Source: Flabesymbios commensalis
Lineage: Eukaryota; Annelida; Polychaeta; Terebellida; Flabelligeridae
Length of the DNA: 64,000 nt
Reading direction: 5' to 3'
NCBI GenBank assembly: GCA_964017125.1
Contig: OZ024908.1
Span: 83,222,090 to 83,286,089 of the forward strand
The notes under the pieces: model-generated
What the model was told of the DNA's origin: nothing
Seen by the model: only the letters and a program-made list of their open reading frames with translations
The model's database searches: none
Shown: in pieces, positions 1 to 9,559 of the stretch
How positions within the stretch are numbered: position 1 is the stretch's first letter
Layout: each line of letters opens with the position of its first letter
Made by a program: the position numbers and the translations under genes

Positions 1-1149
1 AAACCAACATTGTCGCAAAGTATATTGTTCATTGATGGGCGTGGCATCGCAAACGACAGCACAGCCCTGATCTACATGCTTGGGGAAGAGGCTGGAGACG
101 GCTGTTTGACAATCCTGTATGGAGATTCATCTCATCCAATCAGGGATCTAGGATTTAGATCACCGTTAGGGGGAGCGGCGGCCTCTGATAATACCATATC
201 TTAGCTGTTTATCGCCCAGCTTTCTTACTGAAATTCTCACCCACTTGAAGTTGTGTCTCGCTACCGCGAACCTCAACTTCGAAGAGGGTGAATATGACTC
301 ATATCTGTTTATTTTTAATTTAAATCCCCAGTAAAAGAGACTTAATCTGCGGATAAAATAGATTAAAACGATTATAGTTGTGCCTAGTATAGCGGTTATC
401 CCTTTCAGTGCGGGGGTCGACTTTAAGACTTCTGTAGGAGGTCAGATTCTGACGTTTAAAGTCGATCCCCGCACTGAAAGAATTTAAAAATTATATTGGC
501 TGTAGACAGATAAAATAGGTATTCCAATGAAGCAGAAAAAACTAAGACATTTAGGATGATTTCACATTGACAACAACTTATCGTCTCTTTGTTCCAATTT
601 TTAAGAGAGGAACTGTTTAATTTTTAATCACTGTGTTCCAAAAGCGATATGTGTGTGTATTTCCAGAATGTTAAAAAGTAAAATTTCATTCGCTAGGTTG
701 TTAGTCGATCTATGACTTGATCGTAGTTTCAATTTGTCAGAATAGCAAGTAAAACATTTAAATCCAATATTAGCCAAAATATATTTGTTCAACTTAACCC
801 TTTGAGCGCGCGGACCGACTTTAGATGTCGGAATCTCACGTCTCTAGACGTCAGATTCCGACGCACACGACATATTTATAATTGCCGTACACCCATAACA
901 TAGGTATTCAAATGAAGCGGGAAGAGCTGACTAAGACATTTATGATGATTTCAAATTGATAAAACACGTTCGTCTCTTGGTTTGAATAAAAAAAAATTAT
1001 CGCTGTAGACGTCAGATTCTGACGTCTAAAGTCGATCCCCGCACTGTAAGAGTAAACATATTTATAATGATCGTAGACCTAGAACTTATGTATTCAAATG
1101 AAGCCGAAAGAGCTGACTAAGACATTTATGCTGATTTTAAATTGATAAA

Positions 1150-1503
1150 TTGGACCAGGCTAAATTCATAAAAAAATCGGTGATTTTATTTTTGCTTCCT
1201 AATATGACAATATGATGTAAACATGTCCATAGACTAGAACTGCAATTTTTTTTAATTTTTGTGCTACGCATTCACCAGTTAGGCTAGATATAGAGACGAC
1301 ATTCCTGATTTCTAATTTTTGACAACCATGTCAAAAATAGGAAATCGTCTCTATGTCCAGCCTAACTGGTGAATGCGCAGCAGAAAAATTAAAACAAATT
1401 GCAGTTCTAGTCTATGGACATGTTTACATCATATGGTTATATTAAAAAGCCAAAATAAAATCACCGATTTTTTTATGATTTTAGCCTGGTCCAGTCCCTT
1501 TAA
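1150..1503. mobile_element. Hairpin MITE (MITE-A), copy 1
   Basis: Two arms of about 170 bases are inverted copies of each other around 1330. The right arm ends in AGTCCCTTTAA, leaving TTAA at 1500-1503. The same element recurs at 24313-24619 (nearly whole), 59180-59490 (old) and as half copies at 1804-1850 and 58035-58165. Shared landmarks are ACATGTCCATAGACTAGAA and CAACTGGTGAATGCG-like segments in inverted order. It contains no coding sequence. The TTAA end suggests a piggyBac-type cut-and-paste transposase in trans, which is an inference. The left tip is eroded. Confidence 0.8.
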
Positions 1504-1669
1504 AGCTCAGTTTCACCGATCTGCAGCATCTATTATCTGGCACAAAAAATATTATCGACTTAAATTAAAGTACAGCCATTTAAGCCTTTAGAAGCTGTTG
1601 ATTAATACCTCTGAAAAGAACAGCTAACGTTAGATGTGGTAACTAGATACCTAGGTAACGATTATTAAT

Positions 1670-1808
1670 TAGGCTTTCAGAGGTTCAGGTGTTATGCCTT
1701 TAGGACGCGGACGGATGTATACGTTACAGACGGCAGTGGCTCGTGTGGTGTAATATATACGTCCTTCCGCGTCCTGAAGGCACAACACCTAAACCTCTGA
1801 AAGCCTAA
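1670..1808. repeat. Near-perfect inverted repeat in R1
   Basis: Left arm ATTAGGCTTTCAGAGGTTC... and right arm ...GAACCTCTGAAAGCCTAAT-like sequence mirror each other over more than 50 bases, with the GGACGCGGACGG / CCTTCCGCGTCC segments near the centre. Single left arms without the mirror recur at 1975-2037, 7580-7650, 17740-17790, 20932-21003, 21899-21960 and 21956-22020. Only this copy holds both arms, so the mirrored form may be the complete element and the others halves. Confidence 0.65.
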
Positions 1809-2054
1809 TATGACCATATGATGTAAACATGTCCGTAGACTAGAACTGCAAAAAATATTATCGACTTAAATTAAAGTCCAGACATTTAAGCCTTTAGAAG
1901 CTGTTGATTAATACCTCTGAAAGAACAACTAACGTTAGATGTGGTAACTAGATAACTAGGTAACGATTATTAATTAGGCTTTCGGAGGTTCGGGTGTTAT
2001 GCCTTTAGGACGCGGACGGACATTACACCACACGAGCCACTGACATCTCATCCC

Positions 2055-2281
2055 TTAACTCTTGAAGCGCTGAAATATTTTGTATATATACAGTGGAGAT
2101 CAAAGGGTTTTTCCAATTTGAAATCACCATGAAGGTCTTAGTCAGCTCTTTCCGATTCATTTGAATACCTATGGTATGGGTCTACGGCCATTAGAAAATA
2201 TCTTAACTCTTACAGCGCGGGGATCGACTTTAGTCGTCAGAATCTGACGTCTAAAGTCGATCCCCGCGCTGTAAGGGTTAA
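2055..2281 (-). mobile_element. TTAA-type MITE-B, reverse orientation
   Basis: About 227 bases between TTAACTCTT...GCGCT and ...AGCGC...GTAAGGGTTAA. It contains the hairpin GATCGACTTTAGTCGTCAG / CTAAAGTCGATCCCC near the right end and the internal marker CATTTGAATACCTATG. The same layout is seen at 3424-3672 and 43571-43816 (forward) and at 48154-48431 and 22030-22180 (reverse). The TTAACCCTT-like ends with TTAA target sites resemble piggyBac derivatives, by inference. No coding capacity. Confidence 0.7.
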
Positions 2282-2510
2282 CCCTTAAACCTTTATGCGC
2301 GACTAGTGTTTTTAAATCTATTTTATTAAGCTTACAACACGCAAACGCGACAACGAATATATGCACGCGACGAGAAACGCGACGACAGACGCGAAATTCG
2401 CCCGACTGTCTCCCGGGACTGCCTACACGCGAAAGCGAAAACAAACGCGAAATGGGTTTTTAGAAATCCGAATTTGCAAATATTTGGTCTCAGATTAAAC
2501 AAAAATCAGT

Positions 2511-2570
2511 AACTTTCACCCACTCGAAGCTGTGGATCGCCGTAGCGAGACAGTCAGCTTCAATTGGCTG
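2511..2570 (-). repeat. Conserved-loop hairpin
   Basis: Read on the minus strand, stem halves TTCAGCCAATTGAAGCTGA and TCAGCTTCGAGTGGGTGAA-like sequence enclose the loop GTCTCGCTACGGCGATCC. The same loop with differing stems occurs at 227-287, 3191-3252, 5688-5752, 6571-6628, 19926-19985, 39924-39984 and 47897-47957. Confidence 0.7.
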
Positions 2571-3158
2571 AAAATTGTTTTAATGTATTGTATTAATATG
2601 TATTTATTGTAATTATTTATTTAACCTGTAACTTCACTCAGGTGTTTATATTAGGCCCGCTTTACAACTATGATATACCTAATGTAAGTGACTCGAAGGT
2701 CTTATTATACGCCGATGATATAAATTTGACAGAAAAATAAATACAGAGATGACTGTATCAGCTAGTTACAAAAATATACATGGAGTCATACAACGGAAAT
2801 GAAATATAGGCTTGTTAAATGTAAGGTTATATCAGTACAAAGTCGCATGTCCCCAATTTTTAATATTGCTTGGATAATATTTTTTTACATCATACCGACA
2901 AAATGCTGGACCTTGGAGTGACAAATGACTCAAAACTTACTACTCGAAAGTCGGGATCCAGAGCACACTCTGTGCTTGTTATTATTAAATTACTATAGGA
3001 TATGATTCACCAGATTCTGTAAAACCTCAGCTTTATTTGTCATAAAATTATGTTTGATCTGTACTAGAGTATTGTTGTCTGGTCTGATCACCATACTTCG
3101 TGACAGAAATAGCATCATTGGAGCAGATGCAGCAGCATGCTACCAAATTTATTCTCAG

Positions 3159-3392
3159 CCCTTTTCCTGCTAAGTTAATTTATTTAAATTTTCACCCACT
3201 TGAATTTGTGTCTCGCTACCGCGATCCACAACATTAAGTGGTTGAAAATTACTCATATTTGTTTAATTTGAGCCCAAAATTGTAAAAAAAAATATTGATG
3301 TTTAAACACACGTTTTTTTCCAGATATCAGCGACTTAATCGACTCATAAAATAGGGTAAAAACGACAAAAGTCGTGCTCAGCAGGAAAAGGG
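3159..3392 (+). mobile_element. MITE-C inside LINE A copy 1
   Basis: About 234 bases with 13-base inverted ends CCCTTTTCCTGCT / AGCAGGAAAAGGG. TTAA follows the right end. It contains a conserved-loop hairpin at 3191-3252. It splits the LINE A reading between the QMQQ segment and the 3' end. A deleted relative lies at 43380-43545. A more diverged member (47879-48102) has the same internal order. Confidence 0.7.
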
Positions 3393-3423
3393 TTAATGAT
3401 TTATATGATACATCCTATAGAGA

Positions 3424-3672
3424 TAGATGTATAACCCTTACAGCGCGGGGGTCGACTTTAGTCGTCAGAATCTGACGTCTGTAGACGTCAGGATCTGACG
3501 ACTAAAGTCGATCCCCGCACTGTAATAGTAAGAAGATTTATAATGACCGTAGACCCATAACATAAGTATTCAAATGAATCGGAAAGAGCTACTAAGCCAT
3601 TTATGATGATCTTAAAATGAAATAAACCCTTTGGTCTCCATAATTTTTTTTAATTACTCCAGCGTTGTAACG
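3424..3672 (+). mobile_element. MITE-B inside LINE A copy 1
   Basis: Begins ATAACCCTTACAGCGCGGGG and ends CCAGCGTTGTAACG. The first third is a long hairpin with arms CGACTTTAGTCGTCAGA and TCTGACGACTAAAGTCG around a second small palindrome. The remainder matches the MITE-B body (CATAAGTATTCAAATGAATC). It is adjacent to MITE-C within the same LINE remnant. Confidence 0.7.
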
Positions 3673-5654
3673 TATAAGTTTGTCACTAATATCCTTTTTT
3701 TCTGTAGATAATTAGATCACCTCAGTTTTATATTAATTGCTTTCATGGGACAGTTAATTGTAACTTTTCTATTTTTAATAAATAATATATTAAATTATAT
3801 AATAAATTTATATTCTAATAGGATTGTCAAAACTTGGAATGTTTTATCTGAAATCATCAATCGTGCTTCCAACAACATTAATGTTTTTATACGTAAGATA
3901 AACTAATTCTACTGTTATTGTCTGCCAGTTATAGAACGGTTTTTAACTGATCATTCCCTGTATATATTGCGTTTGTAAACGTTCTTTCTGATTCGTACCT
4001 GTACAACACCATTGTCATGTCAAATTGAAATAAATAAATAAATAATTATTACGGTGATAACATATATTTGTATTAAAAGCTTAGAAAATTATATTTCGAC
4101 CCCCCCCCCCCTAATTTTTTTTCGAGTTTACAATTTGTGTATATTATTGCGCACAGCATTGAGTGAAGAAGAATACAATATCTGCGTTATACCTCTTTTA
4201 TTTTTTCTTATGTTTGCTAAATCAAGCCAGCTACATCAGTGAACAGATAAACCACAATAACAACGATGTCCTAAAATTATTTCTAGCTCTCTTTAATTTT
4301 GATGTTTCGCCTGTTAATTGATGTTTATTAAGATATATATTGTCGCTCCATTCTTAAGGGGTTAATGGCGCCATTAAAGTATCTGATTCCACCTATTGTA
4401 AGTAGAGAGTACTGAGTGGTGTAAATTTAGAGTTGCGTGGAAGAGGTGTTGAAACGTCTGAAGATACGAAATCAAGACGTTATGCCTTCAGGGAGCACGA
4501 GACACCCCAACCGTTATATTATACTCTATGGTATATATATAGTATCCAATAATATGAAGCCGAAAATATCCCTTTCAATGTGAGCCACAATGCTGATTTT
4601 CGGAACAAAATTGGCCTTCAGGAATCAAGATTTGCAAATGTTTGATCTCAAATTAAGCTAATATGAGTAATTTGTATTTATTTAGCGCGTGGAGGTATCA
4701 GTTACTTGAGAAGGGGACGTGGGGTAATAATTTTCTAACTGACATTGGTGACGCAAATTTTATCTGCAGATGAATGGAAAATAGCTCATAATCGGTGTTT
4801 TATTTGGGATCTGAACGCTTTTGACCACACGGAAAGACTTACGAAGCTTTTCTTATTATTAATTTAAGAAACATGAACTTATTGATTGATTGATTATCGA
4901 TATGAATTAAATGTCAACAGTGAGCTTTATATACACTTTTTTTATATATCGATTTAAATGGTCTTTTTGGTAATTTGAACTGATCATTTTCACAAAGTCA
5001 CCAAATTTATTTTGTGAACACGTCTGCTCACATTTTTTCCTTGTGGGTAAAAAACATTTATTTAATGGCATTATAGGTTGGTGTATACATGTCGATCGTC
5101 ATTCGTCACATTACAACACAGTACTGCTCTGCAAATCCAAAAGGTAGTACCTCTGCTCAGTTAACTATAAAGTAAGCAGCCCTTTTGCTTTTCACGGCAA
5201 CGTAGAACAGCTGACCATAATAGCTGATGAAAAAGGCCCTTCATTGATTAAAAAAGTTAAAGCCTTTGAAACGAAATGTAAATTATACGTGCACCGATTG
5301 GCACCATGACTTTTTGAAACCTCTGAAAAAAGGAGAGATGTATCCATGATAGGAGCCGCAATTAGCTGTAGGCCTACCTCAAGACGTTCAACCAATGTTG
5401 GTTTAGCGTTTGGCCAACGTCGAAGACGATGGGTCAAAGTTAAACCAACATTGGTTGAACGACTCGTGGGACGTCTGTCATGTCATACATATTGCCAGTG
5501 TGATCGGGATGTCTATCATGCTACTAATATAGTCCAGTGAATCTAGAGCCAACCTAAAAAGAAATGCAACAATTATTTGGTTTTAGTCATACCTTATCAT
5601 TCAGGTAAATTATTCATTCATTCATAAATTCTTTCATCCATTCAATCATTTCAT

Positions 5655-5900
5655 TTAACCCTTTAACAGCCAAAGTATCCAATCTGAATTTTCATCCACT
5701 TGAAATTGTGTCTCGCTGACGCGATCCACAACTTCAAGTGAGTGAAAATTATTCAGCTTTGACAAAATGGAGGTCAAATGTTTTCAAATATTGCTGATTG
5801 ATGTCATATTTTATCTATACCATGTTTAAAAAATGGCACGTAATGTGCTAATAAAATATAAAAACCCGAATATATGCGACACCGGCGGTTAAAGGGTTAA
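5655..5900. mobile_element. TTAA-flanked MITE with conserved-loop hairpin
   Basis: 246 bases with TTAA at both ends and inverted tips TTAACCCTTTAAC / GGTTAAAGGGTTAA. A conserved-loop hairpin occupies 5688-5752, with stems ATCCACTTGAAATTGTG and CACAACTTCAAGTGAGTG and loop TCTCGCTGACGCGATC. It has the layout of piggyBac-like non-autonomous elements and no coding sequence. Confidence 0.75.
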
Positions 5901-6070
5901 TCATTCTCATTTTCGCTGAACATCTGTGGACACCAGAAAAAATAACAGGAATGAACGGACGACAGAACGTGGGCTCGCGCCGCTTGTACACAGAAACAGT
6001 TTAATTTTAACATAGGTATAAAAAAAACTTCACGGAGTATAATCCCCAAAACATATATATTTTGTTTAAC

Positions 6071-6245
6071 TATCCCGGTTACATTATACTACACTGGTTA
6101 CATTATGCGGTCGTATGGTATTTTTTTCCCTGGTTACATTATACGTTGACGCTGTGACCGTATAATGTAACCAGTCGCTGTATAATGTAACCGGTTACAT
6201 TATACGGTGCCGTATATACAGCGACTGGTTACATTATACGGTTCT
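6071..6245. repeat. Inverted cluster of GGTTACATTATACGG units
   Basis: Seven or so near-identical 15-base units appear in both orientations (GGTTACATTATACGG and CCGTATAATGTAACC) within 175 bases, some abutting to form a perfect palindrome at about 6187-6216. The second R2 copy has a similar but differently arranged cluster at 38207-38395. It may be a terminal or subterminal domain of a DNA transposon holding transposase-binding sites, which is inferred only from the architecture. Confidence 0.7.
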
Positions 6246-6264
6246 CCACCCCCCCCCCCCCCCC

Positions 6265-7654
6265 ATCCAGCCGAAGAATATGCATGCAGAAGAGTTCCTG
6301 CCCTCCCGTTTAACCGACGCTGGCCCAAAATTAAACCAACATTGTCGCAAAGTATATTGTTCATCGATGGGCGTGGCATCGCAAACGACAGCACAGCCCT
6401 GATCTACATGCTTGGGGAAGAGGCTGGAGACGGCTGTTTGACAATCCTGTATGGAGATTCATCTCATCCAATCAGGGATCTAGGATTTAGATCACCGTTA
6501 GGGGGAGCGGCGGCCTCTGATAATACCATATCTTAGCTGTTTATCGCCCAGCTTTCTTACTGAAATTCTCACCCACTTGAAGTTGTGTCTCGCTACCGCG
6601 AACCTCAACTTCGAAGAGGGTGAATATGACTCATATGTGTTTATTTTTAATTTAGATCCCCAGTAAAAGAGACTTAATCTGCGGATAAAATAGATTAAAA
6701 CGATTATAGTTGTGCCTAGTATAGCGGTTATCCCTTTCAGTGCGGGGGTCGACTTTAAGACTTCTGTAGACGTCAGATTCTGACGTTTAAAGTCGATCCC
6801 CGCACTGAAAGAATTAAAAAATTATATTGGCTGTAGACAGATAAAATAGGTATTCCAATGAAGCAGTAAAAGCTAACTAAGACATTTAGGATGATTTCAA
6901 ATTGACAACAACTTTTGGTCTCTTTGTTCCAATTTTTAAAAGACGAACTGTTCAATTTTTAATCACTGTGTTCCAAAAGCGATATGTGTGTGTATATTTC
7001 CAGAATGGTGAATAGTAAAACAGCTTACATGTACAATAATGACCCGATATTACGAACCCCGCTGTCACAGCAAAACACATTTTTTTCATTCGCTAGGTTG
7101 TTAGTCGATCTATGACTTGATTGTAATTTTAATTTGTCAGAATAGCAAGTAAAACATTTAAATCCAATATTAGCCAAAATCTATTTGTTCAACTTAACCC
7201 TTTGAGCGCGCGGACCGACTTTAGATGTCGGAATCTCACGTCTCTCGACGTCAGATTCCGACGCACACGACATATTTATCACTGCCGTACACCCATAACA
7301 TAGGTATTCAAATCAAGCGAGAAGAGCTGTCTAAGGCATTTATGATGATTTCAAAATGATAAAACACGTTCGTCTCGTGGTTTAAATAAAAATATTTTAT
7401 CGCTGTAAGAGTTAAAGCTCAGTTTCACCGATGTGCAGCATCCATTATCTGGCACAAAAAATATTTTCGACTTAAATTAAACTCCAGACATTTAATGCTT
7501 TAGAAGCTGTTGATTAATACCTTTCAAAAGAACAACTAACGTTAGATTTCGTAACTAGATAACTAGGTAACGATTATTAATTAGGCTTTCAAAGGTTCGG
7601 GTGTTATGCCTTCAGGACGCGGACGGACGTATATATTACACCACACGAGCCACT
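6265..7654. repeat. Dispersed repeat R1, copy B
   Basis: Begins ATCCAGCCGAAGAATATGC, the same start as copy C at 19625. It runs to CACACGAGCCACTGAC at about 7650, the junction with the SINE that copy C also shows. The internal hairpins (6571-6628; 6738-6812; 7201-7265) match copies A and C. It lacks the MITE-A insertion of copy A. Similarity to the other copies is near 98% by eye over the first 800 bases. Confidence 0.85.
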
Positions 7655-7861
7655 GACAAAAATAAAAATGAAATGAATCGGGCTTCAGGCCACCTTTGTG
7701 CACATATAGGCTAAATTGGGCCAGGAGAACCTCCTGAGGATGGTGAGATGATTGAGATGACACTGTCCTCCAGACACCGTATTCGAAATTCGAGCCCTGG
7801 CGGTTTGAGGTCGAGCACGCTACCTCTCGGTCACGGAGGCTCCCCACAATACTGTCTTTCA
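7655..7861 (-). mobile_element. tRNA-derived SINE, 3' half
   Basis: On the minus strand it reads GGAGCCTCCGTGACCGAGAGG (A-box-like TGACCGAGAGG), then GGGCTCGAATTTCG (B-box-like), then a body ending in a tail of ATTTCATTTT type. It is the downstream of two tandem tRNA-like units in the full dimer at 21009-21328. Here the upstream unit is missing and the sequence passes at 7862 into another repeat. It sits at the same R1 position as the SINE of copy C, so it was copied together with R1. Confidence 0.8.
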
Positions 7862-7965
7862 CAGCAATTCGCGGCTTGTACTGGATGAAGATCTTCCGAC
7901 TTGAAAGGGTTCTGTTCTAAGTTCTGTATAGGCGTCACGTCTGCGATTCTGGACCAACGAGCATG
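7862..7965. repeat. Short dispersed repeat, also at 54641-54750
   Basis: AGCAATTCGCGGCTTGTACT through TCTGCGATTCTGGACCAACG is shared with 54641-54750, which has 11 extra bases (TTGGCCCTCTG). It begins exactly where the truncated SINE stops. Function unknown. Confidence 0.65.
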
Positions 7966-8445
7966 TCTAGGGGATCTACCCCCAGACATGCCCAGACAGC
8001 CGGAGATTTGGGTTTCGCTGTGCAATTTAATGCTGGCATTTCGCACAGCTCCGCTATCCTCGGGTTGGATAATCCCCAGAGAAACAACAGGAAGGGTAAC
8101 TCCATTCATTCCCCGTGTGAGAGACCTAATGTCATCAAACACGCTATTGCCGATTATTTAAGGCTTCCACGGCCTACACCAGCGCCAGCACTGATGCGGG
8201 TGCTGCATTGGCTCCGCTGCTGAGCGGAGGAACCAGGGTACACCACTGGCAATCCGCCCGAAGATTATGGCCAGATACGAGGAGGCTGCAGCTGCTCTTG
8301 GATGATTGCTGTAGACTAGTGCTTCTGTATAAGGCTGTCACAGCATTCAACAGACGGAACAGATCCCTAATGACCCTCTCCGGATGGGGGCGAAAAATAC
8401 TACTACTAGCAATTATCTCAGTACACCAATACAACGAGGAGTAAA
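7966..8445. other. Unrecognised GC-richer stretch
   Basis: This 480-base stretch is clearly richer in G and C than its surroundings and has open frames on both strands (for example 8174-8434 on the minus strand and 8208-8444 on the plus strand). None resembles a family I know. It could be a fragment of a transposon or an orphan exon. It starts with CATGTCTAGGGGATC / GACATGCCC, a short imperfect inverted repeat at 7960-7990. Confidence 0.3.
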
Positions 8446-9555
8446 GTATGGCTCAAAATGATAAGCGGATATGTGTGGTGTTTCAATAAGCGATCTTTGA
8501 GCCACAAAATGGTCTATATCGGAGAAAACTATTTGATTAAAGATTTATTCTTAACTAAAGAACTGACCGTGCATGATATAATATATAGCATTAGTTATAT
8601 TATAACTAAAGTTTTGACCATTTAATTTCACTAAGAGTAGGCTGGGCCTACAGTCATCCTATGTTCAAAAAAGGTGCAACATCATTTATTTAATGGCATG
8701 TACTTTAATGGCAAAAACAGAAACACATATAAAAAATCTAGAATAATTGGAGAGGTCTAAATATCCCAAAATCGTTGATTAGTACCGCCATTACCGAAAT
8801 ATACATTTTTAGCAATATCTCAATAATCAATCATGATATTATCACAAACAAGGTATCTAAACCCAGCTTTTAAATTTCAAGAAGAAAACTGTGTCATTTA
8901 TAAATTTATAAAATTCAAAGCGATATTAATGACGTAATATGTAATTGAGAGATTATCATGCCTACGTAACTAACGTTTTTCAACTATGATGTCCACGCAA
9001 ATAACACAAATTCGTAATACGTCAATATATAAAACATGTATCATATTTATAATAATATTAATCAAATGCCTTGGGTAAATCGGTGTGTGAGTTGTCATAA
9101 TTTTTTCCAAAATTTGTTCATAATTTGGACAACCCACGACAAGAGGTATGGATGAAGCCCTACTTTTATCGGATGATTTTTTTGGTTATTTACAGAATTT
9201 ATTGCATTAAGAGAAGAGCATACCACAAACCCATAAAACATTTTAGAGGACTGTTAATGCACAAGCATAATCCACATCCGGCCCAGATTCGACTCGAACT
9301 GGCATTTGCTATGAATATATCTAAGTAGTTTATAGTCTCAGTAGATTTAAATTGGGTATTTTTATAATCACTCCATCAAACAGTTTGCTAAACAACCAAG
9401 TGTCACCCACTATACAGTCATATCAATCTAAAAACATGTCCTCATGGGTGGTACCAGAGTTGACACCTGTATTAACCCTTGTCCGTTTGGATAATAATGT
9501 CAATATGTTTCATTTATTTGAAGATATGCACTTGTCACTTGCCATCATATCATAT
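8446..9555. other. Intergenic, nothing recognised
   Basis: AT-rich sequence with short frames only; no domain, repeat copy or RNA gene is recognisable by reading. Confidence 0.5.
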
Positions 9556-9559
9556 AAGG

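Larger units (their letters stand above)
1..2046. repeat. Dispersed repeat R1, copy A (cut by window start)
   Basis: The first ~800 bases match 6331-7200 and 19690-20560 with only about 1-2% differences by eye, so the three copies are young. It includes a conserved-loop hairpin (227-287), a hairpin reading GTCGACTTTA / TAAAGTCGAT (about 407-481) and a related degenerate one at 800-870. Compared with copies B and C it carries about 500 extra bases, namely a second hairpin fragment near 1007-1060 and the inserted hairpin MITE at 1150-1503. The 64-codon open frame at 10-204 recurs in all copies, but nothing in it suggests a protein family. It is probably a non-autonomous DNA element or composite of MITEs; the family is not recognised. 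Confidence 0.8.
2590..4045 (+). pseudogene. LINE A reverse transcriptase 3' fragment, copy 1
   Basis: Translation from about 2645 reads ILGPLYNYDIPNVSDSK then VLLYADDINLTEK. LGPL and YADD (2708-2719) are the reverse-transcriptase palm motifs of a non-LTR retrotransposon. Further remnants are YNLGKCKVI-like sequence near 2810, LEYC and SPYFVTEIASLEQMQQ at 3065-3140, and NRIVKTWNVLSEIIN at 3820-3870. The 3' end is a short AAATA repeat at about 4030-4045. It lacks the endonuclease and most of the polymerase, has several stops and frameshifts, and is interrupted by MITE-C (3159-3392) and MITE-B (3424-3672). The clade is uncertain (Jockey, RTE or CR1 groups). Confidence 0.8.
2284..4600 (+). repeat. 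Paralogous segment carrying LINE A, copy 1
   Basis: This block matches 38978-44910 in order but with many differences, so it is an older duplication or dispersed composite. Shared marks are a CGCG-rich stretch (2330-2450 versus 39565-39690), a hairpin (2511-2570 versus 39924-39984), the LINE A remnant, MITE-C and MITE-B copies, a C-run (4100 versus 44378) and a terminal AAACGTCTGAAGATACG motif (4455 versus 44754). This copy lacks LINE C, so it serves as the empty-site reference for that insertion. Confidence 0.75.
4600..6264. repeat. Dispersed repeat R2, copy 1 (uninterrupted)
   Basis: 4730-5180 resembles 24630-24890, and 5175-6245 resembles 37447-38395. The stretch near 5172-5185 is therefore the empty counterpart of the 12.5-kb foldback insertion. 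Contents include a degenerate ATTCAT / TGACGCAAATTT hairpin (4740-4785), a palindromic CCAATGTTGGTTTAGC block (5391-5456), a complete TTAA-bounded MITE (5655-5900) and a cluster of inverted GGTTACATTATACGG units (6071-6245). A C-run follows at 6247. No reading frame in it resembles a known protein. Confidence 0.75.

Noticed and set aside
10-204. 64-codon open frame starting MSQSILFIDGRG, present in all three R1 copies
   Set aside because: It is repeated only because R1 is repeated; no domain, no codon-level conservation pattern is evident, and it is short.
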